In this document: positions 29,641-40,814 of the stretch, piece after piece | Numbering within the stretch: position 1 is the first letter of the stretch | Layout: every line of letters begins with the position of its first letter | From: Hetaerina americana | Lineage: Eukaryota; Arthropoda; Insecta; Odonata; Calopterygidae | Assembly: GCA_022747635.1 (NCBI GenBank) | Contig: JAKTNV010000023.1 | Span: 7,431,348 to 7,495,347 of the forward strand | Direction of reading: 5' to 3' | Length of the DNA stretch: 64,000 bases | Translations under genes and position numbers: made by a program | Notes under the pieces: generated by a model | The model's input: only the letters and a program-made list of their open reading frames with translations | The model's database searches: none | Told to the model about the DNA's origin: nothing

Positions 29641-31039
29641 TGTTGGAGACTGTAACGCAAGGGAGAATGTTGGGCGGGTGCGGTCGAGAGGCGAAAAGAG
29701 CGGCCATTGAGTGCGACGTGGCCGTGCTAAATGTCGAGTGGAAGGTAGAACGAGTGCAGCGCACGAATTTGGTTAATTTCAAGCTTAGAAGTGCGTTTAA
29801 CTGAACGACTTACCCAACACCTTACCAAAAGACAACCATCATTAATAATAATTTACGGAAAACTGGTAGGCAATGCGGTGATTTCCAGGCATGTATTCAA
29901 AACTCGGGACATAGCGAGAGCGTTTTCGACCCGCGAGAGCAAGGCACGCCACCACCAGTGTCAATGCACTAGCGCGCCCATTGGACTCGCCATTGCGAAA
30001 GTAAAATTTGACGCAAAAGCCAACCCCTCCACTCACACAGCTCGTCGAGGGAAGGGAAGTTTGTGCGAGCTACGTGACTGCGATCAAACGAGTAAAGGCG
30101 GCAACAGCGGGCCTCGCGAAGTGTCCGTGAGCAAGTAGGGCGCTCCTGCCCTTCTCCCTTCCCGCCCACCCTCTCCACCTTCTCCGACCGCGACGTCAGC
30201 CCTCCCCCCGGGCCCTTTCATCCCACCGTTTCCATCTCCCCCTCTTCTCCCGTCCACTCCCTTCCTTCCCTTCCCACCTCTGGAAGTCGGCCGGTGACGC
30301 AAATCCCATTCCCTCCCCCCCTTCAACCCCCGATGTGCGTCGCTCTCGTGGGCGGGCCGTCGAGAAGCGGCCGCGGGCCTCGGCGGACGTGGAAGCCGTA
30401 CTCCAGTTCGGGGAAATGGAGACGCAGGAGCCGCTAGCATATTTCTGAGGAAGGTTTTTCCGAAAATTCCCGCTTCCCCCCCGTCCGACGCCGAGGAATA
30501 TCCCGCCGTCGTGCGCAGGGCCGGGTGGCTGCGTGCGCCCCCGTCGCCCGCCCACCCACACGGTGGGCGGTGTCGCCGCACCGCGTAAGCGTGGCGCGGG
30601 GACACGGGCTTTGTTATGTGGATTACGGATGGACTTTGCTTTCTCGTGGCATCCATTCCGGGTGCATGCCACCGCGCCAGGCGCCACGGGAGCGTGCGGC
30701 AGAGGCAGCTCAGACCCAGCATTGGAGTTATCATTGTCGAATGGCACTCCTTATTAATTTTATACTCGTGAAATTGAAACTATAAATGATGCCTCCTATT
30801 ATAGTGATCAAAATATAGGGCGGGGGAATTTCTTTTCCCTAATTTCCTAATTTCGTCCTGACGGGGAGTGAATCTCCCTTAAGTTCTCAATTGACTTTCG
30901 CCAAACAATACAATTTGACACTATACTTATGAAAGGCTGGTTGACGTTAGGTGCTCACAATTAAATAATTTCCGGAAATCTAAGGCGAAGAAGAAATTCC
31001 CTTCCCATACAAAATTAACTAAAAAAGTTAATGTATCTC
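29641..31039. other. GC/CpG-rich unique block (about 29690-30740) after an RTE sliver
   Basis: 29637-29680 matches a short piece of the RTE C-terminal region (gagactgtaacgcaag...atgttgggc). The following kilobase is GC-rich with long open frames on both strands (for example 30084-30734 minus) that look like composition, not protein. An AT-rich spacer follows. Confidence 0.4.
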
Positions 31040-31120
31040 TTCACCCTTCTTTTACCATCCATCCCTAATTGCGCAAATGACCTTAGCTGTCGGTCGCTTT
31101 CATAAAAACTTCTTCCACGG
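31040..31120 (+). repeat. SINE 3' fragment
   Basis: It matches the end of the 28.5 kb SINE (gcaaatgacct.agctgtcggtcgc). Confidence 0.55.
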
Positions 31121-31124
31121 GTAT

Positions 31125-31553
31125 ACAAGATTAAACTTCCCCAAAAGTCTCTAAGTCTGGCGTCCTAACGCCCCCCGCTGAGCGCCCTTGCGCCGTTTGG
31201 GGTGTAGGCGAATGTATATTACATCTATTGTATTCGTGAATTGTCCGTCCTGAATGCGTGGAATACTAACCGGTAATAAGTGTCTGAATTCTATGTATAC
31301 CAGCCCTCTCTTAACATATTTCCTTGTCCTCTTTGCGTAGGCACAGGAATAGCTGCTAGTACTCGTAATGTATGGCCTGTTGCATAATTGGTGTTCGGCC
31401 GCCCCTTTTCCACGCGATTTTCGGGAGGATCGCGAGGTGCCAGGTGCATGAGGAAATAAAGGGAATATATGAAGAATGGCTGGTGACCTACCATCCCCTG
31501 CCGCACGTCCTTGCGACGGCTTGCGGAGTTCTGAATAGATGTAGATGTTTGTG
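31125..31553 (+). mobile_element. CR1-like family C 3' UTR copy
   Basis: The whole stretch aligns with 54062-54500. It contains an internal tail-like motif (about 31168-31210) and a terminal tail (about 31482-31552) with inner stem CGTC/GACG, followed by tagatgtagatg. No coding part is recognised, so membership in CR1 rests on the tail. Confidence 0.7.
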
Positions 31554-32944
31554 CTCGGAGCCAATTTTCTCTGACACAGCTCAACGGATGCGTCATAGCA
31601 GTACATTTATCAATCATGAGGAAAATGAGAGTTGGAAACACATCAGGCCCACAGTCATTCAATTAATTTAGTCATATAACGATTACATCGCACACCTCAG
31701 CGGGCAAATAGAAGCGCTCTACCTCGGAAATACCCATGGACATCGAGTGGCGACAGTGAATCCATGACGCCGACTTATGTTCGCGGGGTTGTGCCTCTGC
31801 TCTCTCTCTCTCTTCAAACATTGGGGAGTCTGGCCACCAAACAGCAGCACGAATACAATACGGGAGAGATCAACTGCGCACTTGAGCGTACGTCGCGTTT
31901 CCGGCGAGCGAAGAGGGGGGGGGGAGGGCCGGGGTCTAATCTCTCGCGGGGGAGTCCGTGGGAGGGGGGGGGGGGGGTTCGGAGTGTTGTGGCGCACTAG
32001 TTCCGTCGACTGGGTGAGTGCGGGCTCCGTGGGCGAAGCTGTTCCTCCGACCACGGCGGCGGTGGCGAGGGAAAAGATGCGAGGGAAACCTTGCTTCGGT
32101 GCCAAGATGATTTCTCGCGTGATGAGCGGGAGGGAGCCACCTACCCTTCCGGCCCCCTTCCCCGAAGCCCCCTTCCCCGGGCCCCCTCCCCCCCACTCGT
32201 CGCTGTCCGAGGCAACATATAGAGCTCGAACAATGGGAGAAGAACTTGGGCAAAATATTTGCGGGCTGAGAGACGGATTCCTTTTGTTAGAGCAGTCATG
32301 TCGTCGGCATTGTCGTCCCTTCCCCCTCCGCCACCCTCGACAACGCGGGAGCAAATGAAAGCACGGAGCGGAAAGGCGGAGGAAGCCGCAGCGAGATCCC
32401 GATGCCATGTGGTTACATTTTCGACGTCCGATACGCAAGGCCTCGGCCGCGGAAACCTCTCAGGGGCCGTGGCTGTGTAGGCGTGGTGTAAGAAATAGGG
32501 TCTTGTAATAAATATTGGAAAAGTACAGCACCGAAAGTTTAAGAATAAAAAAGGACAAGGAAAAGACATAAACTCTAAAATACATGTGATCGAATGAAGC
32601 ATTTCTAATCTAGTCAACCACTTGTACATTGTTGCATTGATATCATTGGCGTTGATATGCCGTAAAGATGTTCGCATTCATAAGATGTGTTGCAGGAATA
32701 TATGATGAGGAAGCGAGAGAGGGGTGTTACTTCGCTTGAGTTGGGCCTCATTGGGAATGCGCAGAGAATATTTAGGACCCATTACTGAAAACGTTTATTT
32801 AAAAAACGGATAAGATTTCGAGAAAATCCGCTGTGTTTGTTTAAAATTGCTTCAAGGAGAAAGTTAATATGACGGGTATGTTGGAGAAATTATTGTGGAG
32901 GGCCTCTTGTTTCAAGGAGATGTATTGACATGTTTTTTCGTTGG
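31554..32944. other. CpG-rich unique block (about 31700-32470) and AT-rich spacer
   Basis: Opposing long frames (31719-32438 minus and 31777-32358 plus) overlap almost fully and are Gly/Pro/Arg-rich, so I treat them as composition-driven. G-runs lie at 31914-31925 and 31963-31977. A short CR1-like phrase near 32518-32550 and another at 32818-32850 are too weak to call. Confidence 0.35.
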
Positions 32945-33040
32945 TATTTCATGTGGCTGCATTATATTTTACGGGTGGTATCCTAGCCCCCCCGCAACAC
33001 ATCCTCGCGGTGGCTTGAGGAGTATTGTACGGATGTGGAG
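32945..33040 (+). repeat. CR1-type 3' tail, diverged
   Basis: Gggtggtatcctag.cccccccgcaacacatcctcgcggtggcttgaggagtattg aligns with the standard tail, followed by a mutated TACGGATGTGGA in place of TAGATGTAGA. Confidence 0.65.
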
Positions 33041-33331
33041 GGTAGCAGGCAAGTCGTAGAACTTAGATAAGGTGCATGACGCCGTGGTTTTCTTGCCGCA
33101 CCGAGGGAATTGCTTTGGCACCATATTACAATGGTAGTTTCGACCGGCCGGATGAAACATGAGAGATTAGCAATGTCACGGACAGATCCAAGTATCTTTT
33201 CTTCCTTCCCACAATATGCAATCATAAAAAAATCGAATCGAAAACAAAGTATTATATTAACGTAAACACTAAACTCAAATGATTTTGTCAAAGACTTCAA
33301 TTAATGAATGATTTGGAGAAGAATGGGAACG

Positions 33332-33545
33332 TGGCATTCCTGGCGTTGGAGCGTGGGGAATACTGACCGAAGGATCCGGGTTCGATTCTCTGGGGCCCCT
33401 CCCGACACCCTCGAGGTCAATACCTATGGCCACACAACTTTACCCGAGCTGTGCGATCTTTTGGGCCCCAGATGATCCTGGGAAACCATGGGCGGCGCAG
33501 GGAAAAGAACTGGCACCCGCCCTACCCCACACCACTATACATCGT
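33332..33545 (+). mobile_element. Second tRNA-derived SINE
   Basis: An A-box-like TGGCATTCCTGG (33332-33343) and a B box GGTTCGATTCT (33379-33389) are present. The body ends with cctgggaaaccat.ggcggcgcaggg, a block repeated at 47838-47905 and 48886-48945. Confidence 0.6.
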
Positions 33546-33604
33546 CATTCGGGTTGAAAACTGTGGTTTGGTGGCGCATAGGAATGCATTGTCTGCACGA
33601 GTGA

Positions 33605-35249
33605 TTTGAAACTTGGGCAGAATTTGTCAATATTATGCAAATAGGTATGATAGATTTCATCCCTATGAAATACGTTAAAGCAAATCGCGACCCCAGATGG
33701 TACAATAAAGACGTTAGAAAAACCCTTCGAAAGCAGAGACTGCTACACTCTAGGGTAAATGGGGCAGGCGTGAACACATCATCCCCTGGGAATAAAAAAT
33801 TATGGGCCAAATATAGATCCTCTAAAATTGAAACCAAAACACAATTACGTAGCGCCTTACTGGACTTTAAACGCAAAGTACTTTGCAAGCACTTGGACAC
33901 TGACCCCAAAGCCTTCTGGTCATATGTTTAGGGAAGTAAATGGGAGTGAACAAACCGTGGCTTGCTTAGCAATATAATTCATAGAGACAGTGAGGGTAAA
34001 GCTAACATCCTAAATTCATTCTTCCAAAGCGTTTTCACGAACGATGTTGCCACCGCATATCTCCAAGAAACAATACATATTCAACCTATGGAAAAAATAA
34101 CAGCGGACCAACAAGGCATTCTCAAATTGCTTAATGAGATTAAACCCAACAAATCCACGGGTCCCGAAAATATACCAGCTAGGGTGATAAAAAATTAAGC
34201 TCGAAACATTGCCCCGTCCCTTGAATTTATACTTAACAAATCCCTCACGGAGTGCAAAGTACCTTAGATTTGGAAAACCGTGCAAATAACGCCTATTTTT
34301 AAAAGTGTTGACAGGGAGGACCCCAGTAATTACAGACCTGCAGGTATATCTCTCACTTCTATCTGTTGCAAAATCTTAGGGCACATAATTGTCAGTTCAA
34401 TAATGAGACCCCATGATAACATTAAATTTTTAAGTGACATATCAACATGGATTCAGGAAAAACCGCTCCTGCGAAAACCAATTAGGATTATTTACACATG
34501 ACTTACTTTTATCGGGTGAGAGAGGTAGGCAAGTGGATGCGATCTTCTTAGATTTTCAAAAGGCATTTGCTAAGGTTCCCCATGGTAAACTCATTCATAA
34601 ATTAAAGGTCGCAGGTATAAACAAGGGCGCCATAATTGGGTTAAAGATTTCCTTTCAGAGCGGGAACAGAGGGTAGTCCTTGATGGCGCTAGTTTCGACA
34701 GCGTTCGAGTCACGTCGGAGGTACCACAGGGTAGGGTAACCGGGTAACCGGTTGCTTCTTTTGATTTTTGTTGGCGATTTGAACAGCGAAGTAAAAATAA
34801 AATTAGAATGTTCGCGGATGACACGGTGATCCATCGGGAGATATCTGGGAATAAGGATCGTTTTATTCTAGCGCAGGATTTAGATTGCATTACTAAATGG
34901 TGTTCTAAATGGGGATTGTCATTAAATTATAATAACTGTTCGGTGGTAAATTTATTTAAAAGATCAACGGGATTTGCTTACAAATTAGCCGGAGTTGACC
35001 TAGCAGCAGTTGATACGGTAAAATACATAGGTGTCACATTCACAAAAGACTTAACTTGGGGGACTCACATACGTAAAGTCTGCGGTCAAGCATATAAAAA
35101 ATTGGGATTCATTAGACGCATTGTCGGCAAAAGTGACTCGAAGGTCAAGGAACGTTGTTACCCCACTCTTGTAAGGCCTCATTTAGAATACGCTATCAGC
35201 GTGCGGGATCCGAGTGAAAAAAGCCTAATTCGGGAAATTGAGAAGGTTC
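33605..35249 (+). mobile_element. CR1-B element, RT region, interrupted by CR1-A at its 3' side
   Basis: It starts within the EN-RT linker (WAEFVNIMQIGMIDFIPMK) and runs to SLIREIEKV at 35249, where the tail of a minus-strand CR1-A abuts. The family B 3' UTR resumes at about 37750, so both parts probably belong to one CR1-B. Confidence 0.8.
33635..35249 (+). pseudogene. CR1-B ORF2, linker and RT, several breaks
   Basis: Segments in order: DPRWYNKDVRKTLRKQRLLH (33690), ILNSFFQSVFTN (34010), NEIKPNKSTGPENIPARVI (34130), TPIFKSVDREDPSNYRPAGI (RT1-2, 34290), HGFRKNRSCENQLGLFTHD (34440), VDAIFLDFQKAFAKVPHGKL (motif A, 34535; the usual FDKVPH Asp is Ala here), a degraded VPQG motif B (34720), then MFADDTVIHRE (motif C intact, 34808) and the thumb through YIGVTFTKDLTWGTHIRKVC to LVRPHLEYA and SLIREIEKV. 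At least four stops or frameshifts separate them. The last part, 34808-35249, is a clean 147-codon run. Confidence 0.85.
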
Positions 35250-37757
35250 ATCTACATCTACTTTATACCCCGCAAGCCGCCGCAAGGGCGTGTGGCGGGG
35301 GGTGTTAGGACACCACACGTAATTAAGAAAAGAAAAAAAACCGCATGCAAGAACCAAAAATACATGCATCCACAAAAAAACATGGCATACATTCATGCAA
35401 GAACACTTACACCCTTAATACATCCAAACACTCAAACTGCACTTTACATACACATGCACCTGAAAGTATACCTAACAGCTTCGCAGTGTTTAACTTTGCT
35501 CCGGCTTGTAATTTCAATGAATGTAATATTTCTAAAGTGACTTTGGTTTCTTACTATTATGATTTCTCATTGTTCGGGGAAAGAATGAGTATTTGTATCA
35601 ATCTGTACTGGAATCAATGTCTCTTATTTTATCTTTGTGGTCTGATCTACCTAAGTAGTGTGGGGCCATTAGAAATTCCTTCGATGTTCCTACGGTAACT
35701 CGTTTGTTCTGAACCTTTCTAAAAGACTAAGCATCGCTTGCTCTCTCCGCGCTTCAAGTGGTTCCCAGCCTAAATCCCCTAAGAGACCTTGTGTTCTTAT
35801 CATAACAATTTTTAACGAATCCAGCGGATTTTCTCTGGACTTCATCTAATTCCTTTTTGCCAAATTTTGTCCCAAGGATCTTAAATACTTGCGGCATATT
35901 CCAAATGAGGTCTTACTAGAGCCAAATAACACCTCTCTTTAACTTTTTCATTACATTTCCCCACCACCCGTTTTATGAAGCCAAGTTTCTTTAAAGCTGA
36001 TCCGCATATTGTCCTGATATGTGCTCCCCATGAAAGGCGTGGTGTTAGAGCACCCCCAATTATTTAACTTGATTGGCCGTAGTCAGTACTGAACCCTCTA
36101 TTTCGTAGTTTATATCCCGTTCCTCGCTCCTTTCTTCCAAAATATCACAACTGCGTCTTTGTCAAAATTAAGTGTTATCCCCATTTATTGCACCATTCCG
36201 AGATATTGTTTAAGTCTCTAGAGAGTAGCTCGCGATCTAGTTGGCTCCTTCTTTCCCTGTATACCACCGTGTCGTCAGCAAATAACCTCAGATTGCTACA
36301 AACGTGCGTGCTTAAGTCATTAATGTATATTAAGAACAAAAGAGGCCCTATTACACTTCCCTGGGGGACACCCGAAGTTACATCTCTATCCGTTGACCAC
36401 AAACCATCTATGACTACTATTTGTTTGCGATTTGACAAGAAGTCTCTAATCCAATTAATTATTTTCTCATTGATCCCATAGTATTTCAGTTGATGTCACA
36501 ATTTATTGTGTGGGACTTTGTCGAAGGCTTTTTTGAAATCCAGGAATACTGCATCGACTTGTGTGTTGTTTTCTCCCGATCTAAGTATATCGTGGTTGAA
36601 GAGACCAAGTGGTGTTTCGCAAGATCTGCTTTTCCTAAATCCGTGCTGGTTGTGGATTAGTATTTTCCTACTATCAAGAAATCTCATAATGTTGGTGACA
36701 ATAATGTGTTCCAATATTTTACAAGAGATCGATGTTAAACAAATGGGTCGGTAATTGGTTGGTTTATCCCTATCGCCGCCTTTATAGATGGGAGTTATTT
36801 GGGCTAGCTTCCAGTCGCGAGGCACTGAGCCTTCTTCTATCGATTTTAGAAAAACAATATGTTAAAACGGGGCAATGTCTTCAGCTAATTCCTTTAATAT
36901 TCTAGCAGGTATTTCTTCCGGACCAGGTGCCTTGCGTACTTTGATACTACAGAGCAGATGTACTATTCCCTGCTTGGTCAGTGTAATATCCCTCATGTGT
37001 TCCCCGGATGGCTGTGGAGGATCGTTTGGTGCGTTTGTGTTTTTATTGTAGACGCTCTGGAAAAAATGGTTTAAAATATTTGCCTTTTTCACGCTATCTG
37101 TAATGAATTCTCCATTTTCCATCTTTAAAGAATGAACAGTTGGACGTTTACCCTTTATTTCCCTTAACGTAGGACCAGAATGACTTTGGATTTTCCTCAA
37201 GATATTCGCTTAGCATTTGAGATTTAAAAGAGTGTAGTGGTTTGCGCATAATACTTTTCGTCTTACTACGACATTCTTTTAGTTGCTCTTTGGATGTATT
37301 CATATAAACTATATCGTCACTTTTTAAAATTTGACTGTAGCTTTCTTTGCCCTCTGAATGCCGATCTGACTTCCCCGTTGTGCCATCTAGGTTCCTTACT
37401 GCCGAATTTGAGGTTGGACGGAATGTACGTCATCATTCCTTTGCGTAAAATATTTAAGAAATAATTCCAAGTTTTCTCTGTATTGGTTGTCAGTGTTTTT
37501 GTCTTGTATTCTGGTAATTTTATTTTTAAATATTCTCGTAGTCCGTTAAAAGTTGCCTTGTATAGGTATATTTTACGCTTTTCTTTGTTTATTCTGACGA
37601 ACTGAGTTTTAAACTCTACAAGAATAGCCTTATGGTCACTGATTCCGTCCATTATTTCAATGTTAGTATTGATTTTGGGCATAGAAGTCGCAAAGATATC
37701 TAGTATGCTTTGGCTCCGTGTTGGTGATTTAACAATTTGTTCTAAGGAGTGTTTTGT
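35250..37757 (-). mobile_element. CR1-A element, 5'-truncated in EN, inserted into CR1-B
   Basis: The tail lies at 35250-35315 and the 3' UTR to about 35560. The ORF2 C-terminus, RT and end of EN run up to 37757. The 5' join sits in tgttttgt, which both CR1-A and CR1-B share. The CR1-B C-terminal segment expected between the two flanks is missing. Confidence 0.82.
35560..37757 (-). pseudogene. CR1-A ORF2 (EN end, RT, C-terminus), moderately decayed
   Basis: Minus-strand order: HSLEQIVKSPTRSQSILDIF and SDHKAILVEFKTQFV (EN end, 37763-37600), NSHFFQS-type linker, KVRKAPGPEEIPARILK (36930), GDRDKPTNYRPICLTSISCK (36790-36700), NQHGFRKSRSCETPLGLFNH (36670-36600), VDAVFLDFKKAFDKVPHNKL (motif A, 36560-36500), DVTSGVPQGSVIGPLLFLIY (36390-36330), LRLFADDTVVYRERRS (motif C intact, 36300-36250) and SEWCNKWG (36180). 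A stop near 36495 and frameshifts near 36830 and 36175 break it. The individual RT motifs are nearly consensus, so this is the best CR1-A RT in the window. The C-terminal block follows at about 35870-35570. Confidence 0.85.
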
Positions 37758-38165
37758 TATCATATCCCATTACTTCCGAATGACCTCATTAATGTTCTGT
37801 TCATGATTTTAAGTCTCACTTTCACTCCCTCGTCCCTCTCTGCGGCGGGAAATTCCTGCTACCTGAAACGTTGGGTCGCATTCCCTGCCTTTTACAGACC
37901 CCTCGATGGGTAGTGTTTTGTGGTCCATGTTTAAGTGATATTGGTGTTTCACGTTCTTGCTTGTTGTGTCCTGGCTTGCGTGTTGTGGGATGGCTTTCGT
38001 GCTGCATCCTGGGGTGTAGTTGTTTGTTGATTGATGGCATATGTGTTTGCATGAGTGTTGGATGAAGGTATTTTTGCATGAGGGTGTGCGCTGCTGTGGG
38101 TGTAATTTTCCATGTTGTTGTTTTGCTTGAGCTATTATTCCTTTTTACGGTTGGTGTAGATGTAA
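37758..38165 (+). mobile_element. CR1-B 3' UTR lacking the tail hairpin
   Basis: The family B UTR from tatcat.atcccattac to ttttacggttggtg is followed directly by tagatgta. The 45-50 bases with the hairpin that every other B copy has at this place are absent, while the TAGATG start is kept. Confidence 0.8.
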
Positions 38166-39260
38166 TGTGGGGTTTTATTAGGAGTCTTGTTGTGTAGGAC
38201 GAAGCTATGAAATTTAGCCTTGCTCAGTCTGCGTTCATCCAGTACATCCATAAACAGTAGTCTACCAACGATAGTGATAACTGTAGGTAGCTGGTAAATA
38301 GATTAGCAGAATTGAGAATTACTGATATTACCCTGAGTTTCCCGCTTTTACATTTCATTGCGTGACACCATATTTCGTTCCTATCACGATTTTTGCGGCC
38401 TAAGAATGCGTATTCAAATCTCCTCGTGGAAGATTTCCCCTTAATTTTAATTTGCAAATATGGTTTGAGTTCCCAATAAGAATGCCCAGCATAAGTGTTG
38501 GCGGTCCCGAATAGCGTGCGGATAATAATTTCAGAGATTGTGGTCCAACCTTTAACCTTCAGAAATTTTTCGAAAAAAATCTGTCCGCCCCATGGGCAAT
38601 TATATAAAATGGTGTGAGTGGATGGCGGATCGGGCGCTCGTTTGCCATTATACTTAACATTTCTTTATGATTGGTGATACTTGGACTTGCAGGTGCTGAA
38701 TTTGAACTGTCCAAAACGGGAAAGATGGCTACAACTGAATCTGTGGATAGCTAGAGAAGTCATCGAAAGACATTTTCTTTTCTCGTTTATCGAATTATAC
38801 GAGTTTGAGATTTTCGAAGTAGCAAATGACACAGCTAGCACCACCTTTGCTCTCTCTCTCTCCTGCTCTTGCATTCCTCAAGATGCGCCCCAAGGACTAT
38901 TGTTACGGCATGTCCACAATTATCATATTACAATCTGCATTAATTCGATTTAATCTACGCAAGTGTGTGTAGAGCCACCTTCCTCCGACGCTCTCCGAAG
39001 CAGACGCTCTCCCGAACTCATTTCCCTCAAGAAACTACTCATTGGGCTTCTGCATTTGGCAAGCGCTTTTTCACTAACCGTCCGGGATTAAACTGGAGAA
39101 TCAAGTTCACTTGACACATTGAGACGCTAGTGGTATCGAAGCACTACACAAATAAACGCAGGGCTTCATTCGAGACGGGTAAATAGAAATGGATGTAGGT
39201 ATCCATAATCCAATGACGAATACAAGCACATCTTTTCTAAGCGTATACTATTGATATACT
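38166..39260. other. Unique sequence, nothing recognised
   Basis: The minus frame 38457-38224 (MQIKIKGKSSTRRFEYAFLG and onward) is unfamiliar. A CT run lies at 38850-38866. A short tagatgtagatga at 39272-39284 resembles the end of a CR1 tail without its hairpin. Confidence 0.4.
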
Positions 39261-39286
39261 ATTGGTATTATGTAGATGTAGATGAA

Positions 39287-40290
39287 ACTGATGCATTATT
39301 GCTATATTTTAAAAAAGCCTTCAATAAAGTCCCACACAATAAATTTTGACACTAACCTTTCTGCAATGATATCAATGACATAATTATTAATTGGATTAGA
39401 GACTTCTTGTCCATTCGCAAACAATTAGTAGTCATCTATGGGTTGTATTTAACGAATAGAGATGCAACTTAAGGCTTCCCCCGGGGAAGAGTAACACTCT
39501 TCTGTTCTCAATATACATAATGACTTAAGCGCACCCGTTAGTAGCAATCTGGGGTTATTTGCTGGCGACACTGTGATTAACAGGGAAATAAGGAGCCAAC
39601 TAGATCGCGAGCTACTCTAGAGACTTAGAAACAATCTCGGATTGGTGCCAGAAATTGCGATTAATGCTTAATATAGACAAATGCGCAGTTTTGAAATTTT
39701 GGAGAAAAAGAAGTGACGAACAGGACATGAAATACGAGATAGCTGGTACAGGGGTAATTACGGCCAATCAACTTGCAAGTATTAAGGGTAGTTTTAACAC
39801 CACGCCTTTCATGGGGAACACATATCAGGACAATATGCGGATCTACTTTAAAGAAACTCGGCTTCATGAAACTGGTGGTGGGGAAAACGTAATGAGAAAT
39901 TTAGAAAACAGGTTTTATTTCACTCTAGTTAGGCCTCATTTGGAATACGTCGCAAGTATTTGGGATTCTTGGGAGAAAATTTGGCAGGAAGAATTAGATA
40001 AGATCCGCCAGATTCGACAAAACTTGTTATACATAATAAGACGAGTTTGAGTGGCCTTTTAAAGGACTTATGCTGGGAGCCACTTGAGATGAGACGATAC
40101 TTTTAGAAAGGTTCAGAACAGACGAGTTTAACGATGAAACTAAAGGAATTATAATGTCCCCCAATTCCTTAGGTAGGTCACACCACAGGTATAAAGTAAG
40201 GTATACTCCAGGACAGATAGATATACATACTCTTTCTTTCCCCGGACAACCAGGAAAAGTAATTACATGAAAGCAACCAACATATCCAAA
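39287..40290 (+). pseudogene. CR1-A RT to C-terminus remnant
   Basis: It starts at motif A (TDALLLYFKKAFNKVPHNK) right behind a bare TAGATG run. It continues through a degraded DFLSIRKQLVVI segment, LFAGDTVINREIRSQLDREL (FADD changed to FAGD), and the open frame 39655-40050 (MLNIDKCAVLKFWRKRSDEQ to LVRPHLEYVASIWDSWEKI), ending in a degraded C-terminal block near 40060-40240. No 3' UTR tail remains. The catalytic change and several stops make it inactive. Confidence 0.75.
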
Positions 40291-40814
40291 TGAGGTATTA
40301 AGGGGTAAGATATAGATACAGAAAATTCTTAATTATTTGTTTGACCCTTTTGAATACAATGATATGCGTCGGTTAATCATGTGACTTAATCAGCCCTCTG
40401 CCTACACTGAGTCCTGCGTCCTACCATTCCGATGTCGTGCTATCGTCGTAGGAGAGAGACCGCTCTGCGTTACCTTGGCCCGTATCAATTCTCAGTCTGC
40501 TACCTTCATTTTTGCATTTTATCCGAGCACATATTTTGAATCGATGCTAATCCCTCCATTGTTCTCGTGTTCCGCAAATATTTCATTCACCTGAACTAAC
40601 TGGTTGCCGGTGTCCAAGGCCGAAAAATGCATAATGTTAAAAGAATGCTCCCTGACTGTGTTCATGCATTGCTTTTTATTTATTCCATCGTCGCTCCAAT
40701 GTTCCGAACTATTCGTCCCTCCTTGGTAAATTTACCACTAACATTTGCGACGTAGGTGTTTATTTTCGTTATATTTTCATCCAAGACATCTAATATTACA
40801 TGTGCATATCTCAT
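40291..40814. other. Unique sequence, nothing recognised
   Basis: No open frame or repeat match. Confidence 0.4.

Noticed and set aside
30084..30734. 216-codon minus-strand open frame
   Set aside because: Lies in a GC-rich block with equally open frames on the other strand; Gly/Arg/Pro-rich and without any recognisable motif.
31719..32438. 239-codon minus-strand open frame, overlapped by a 193-codon plus-strand frame
   Set aside because: Mutually overlapping frames in CpG-rich DNA with G-runs; best explained by few stop codons at high GC.
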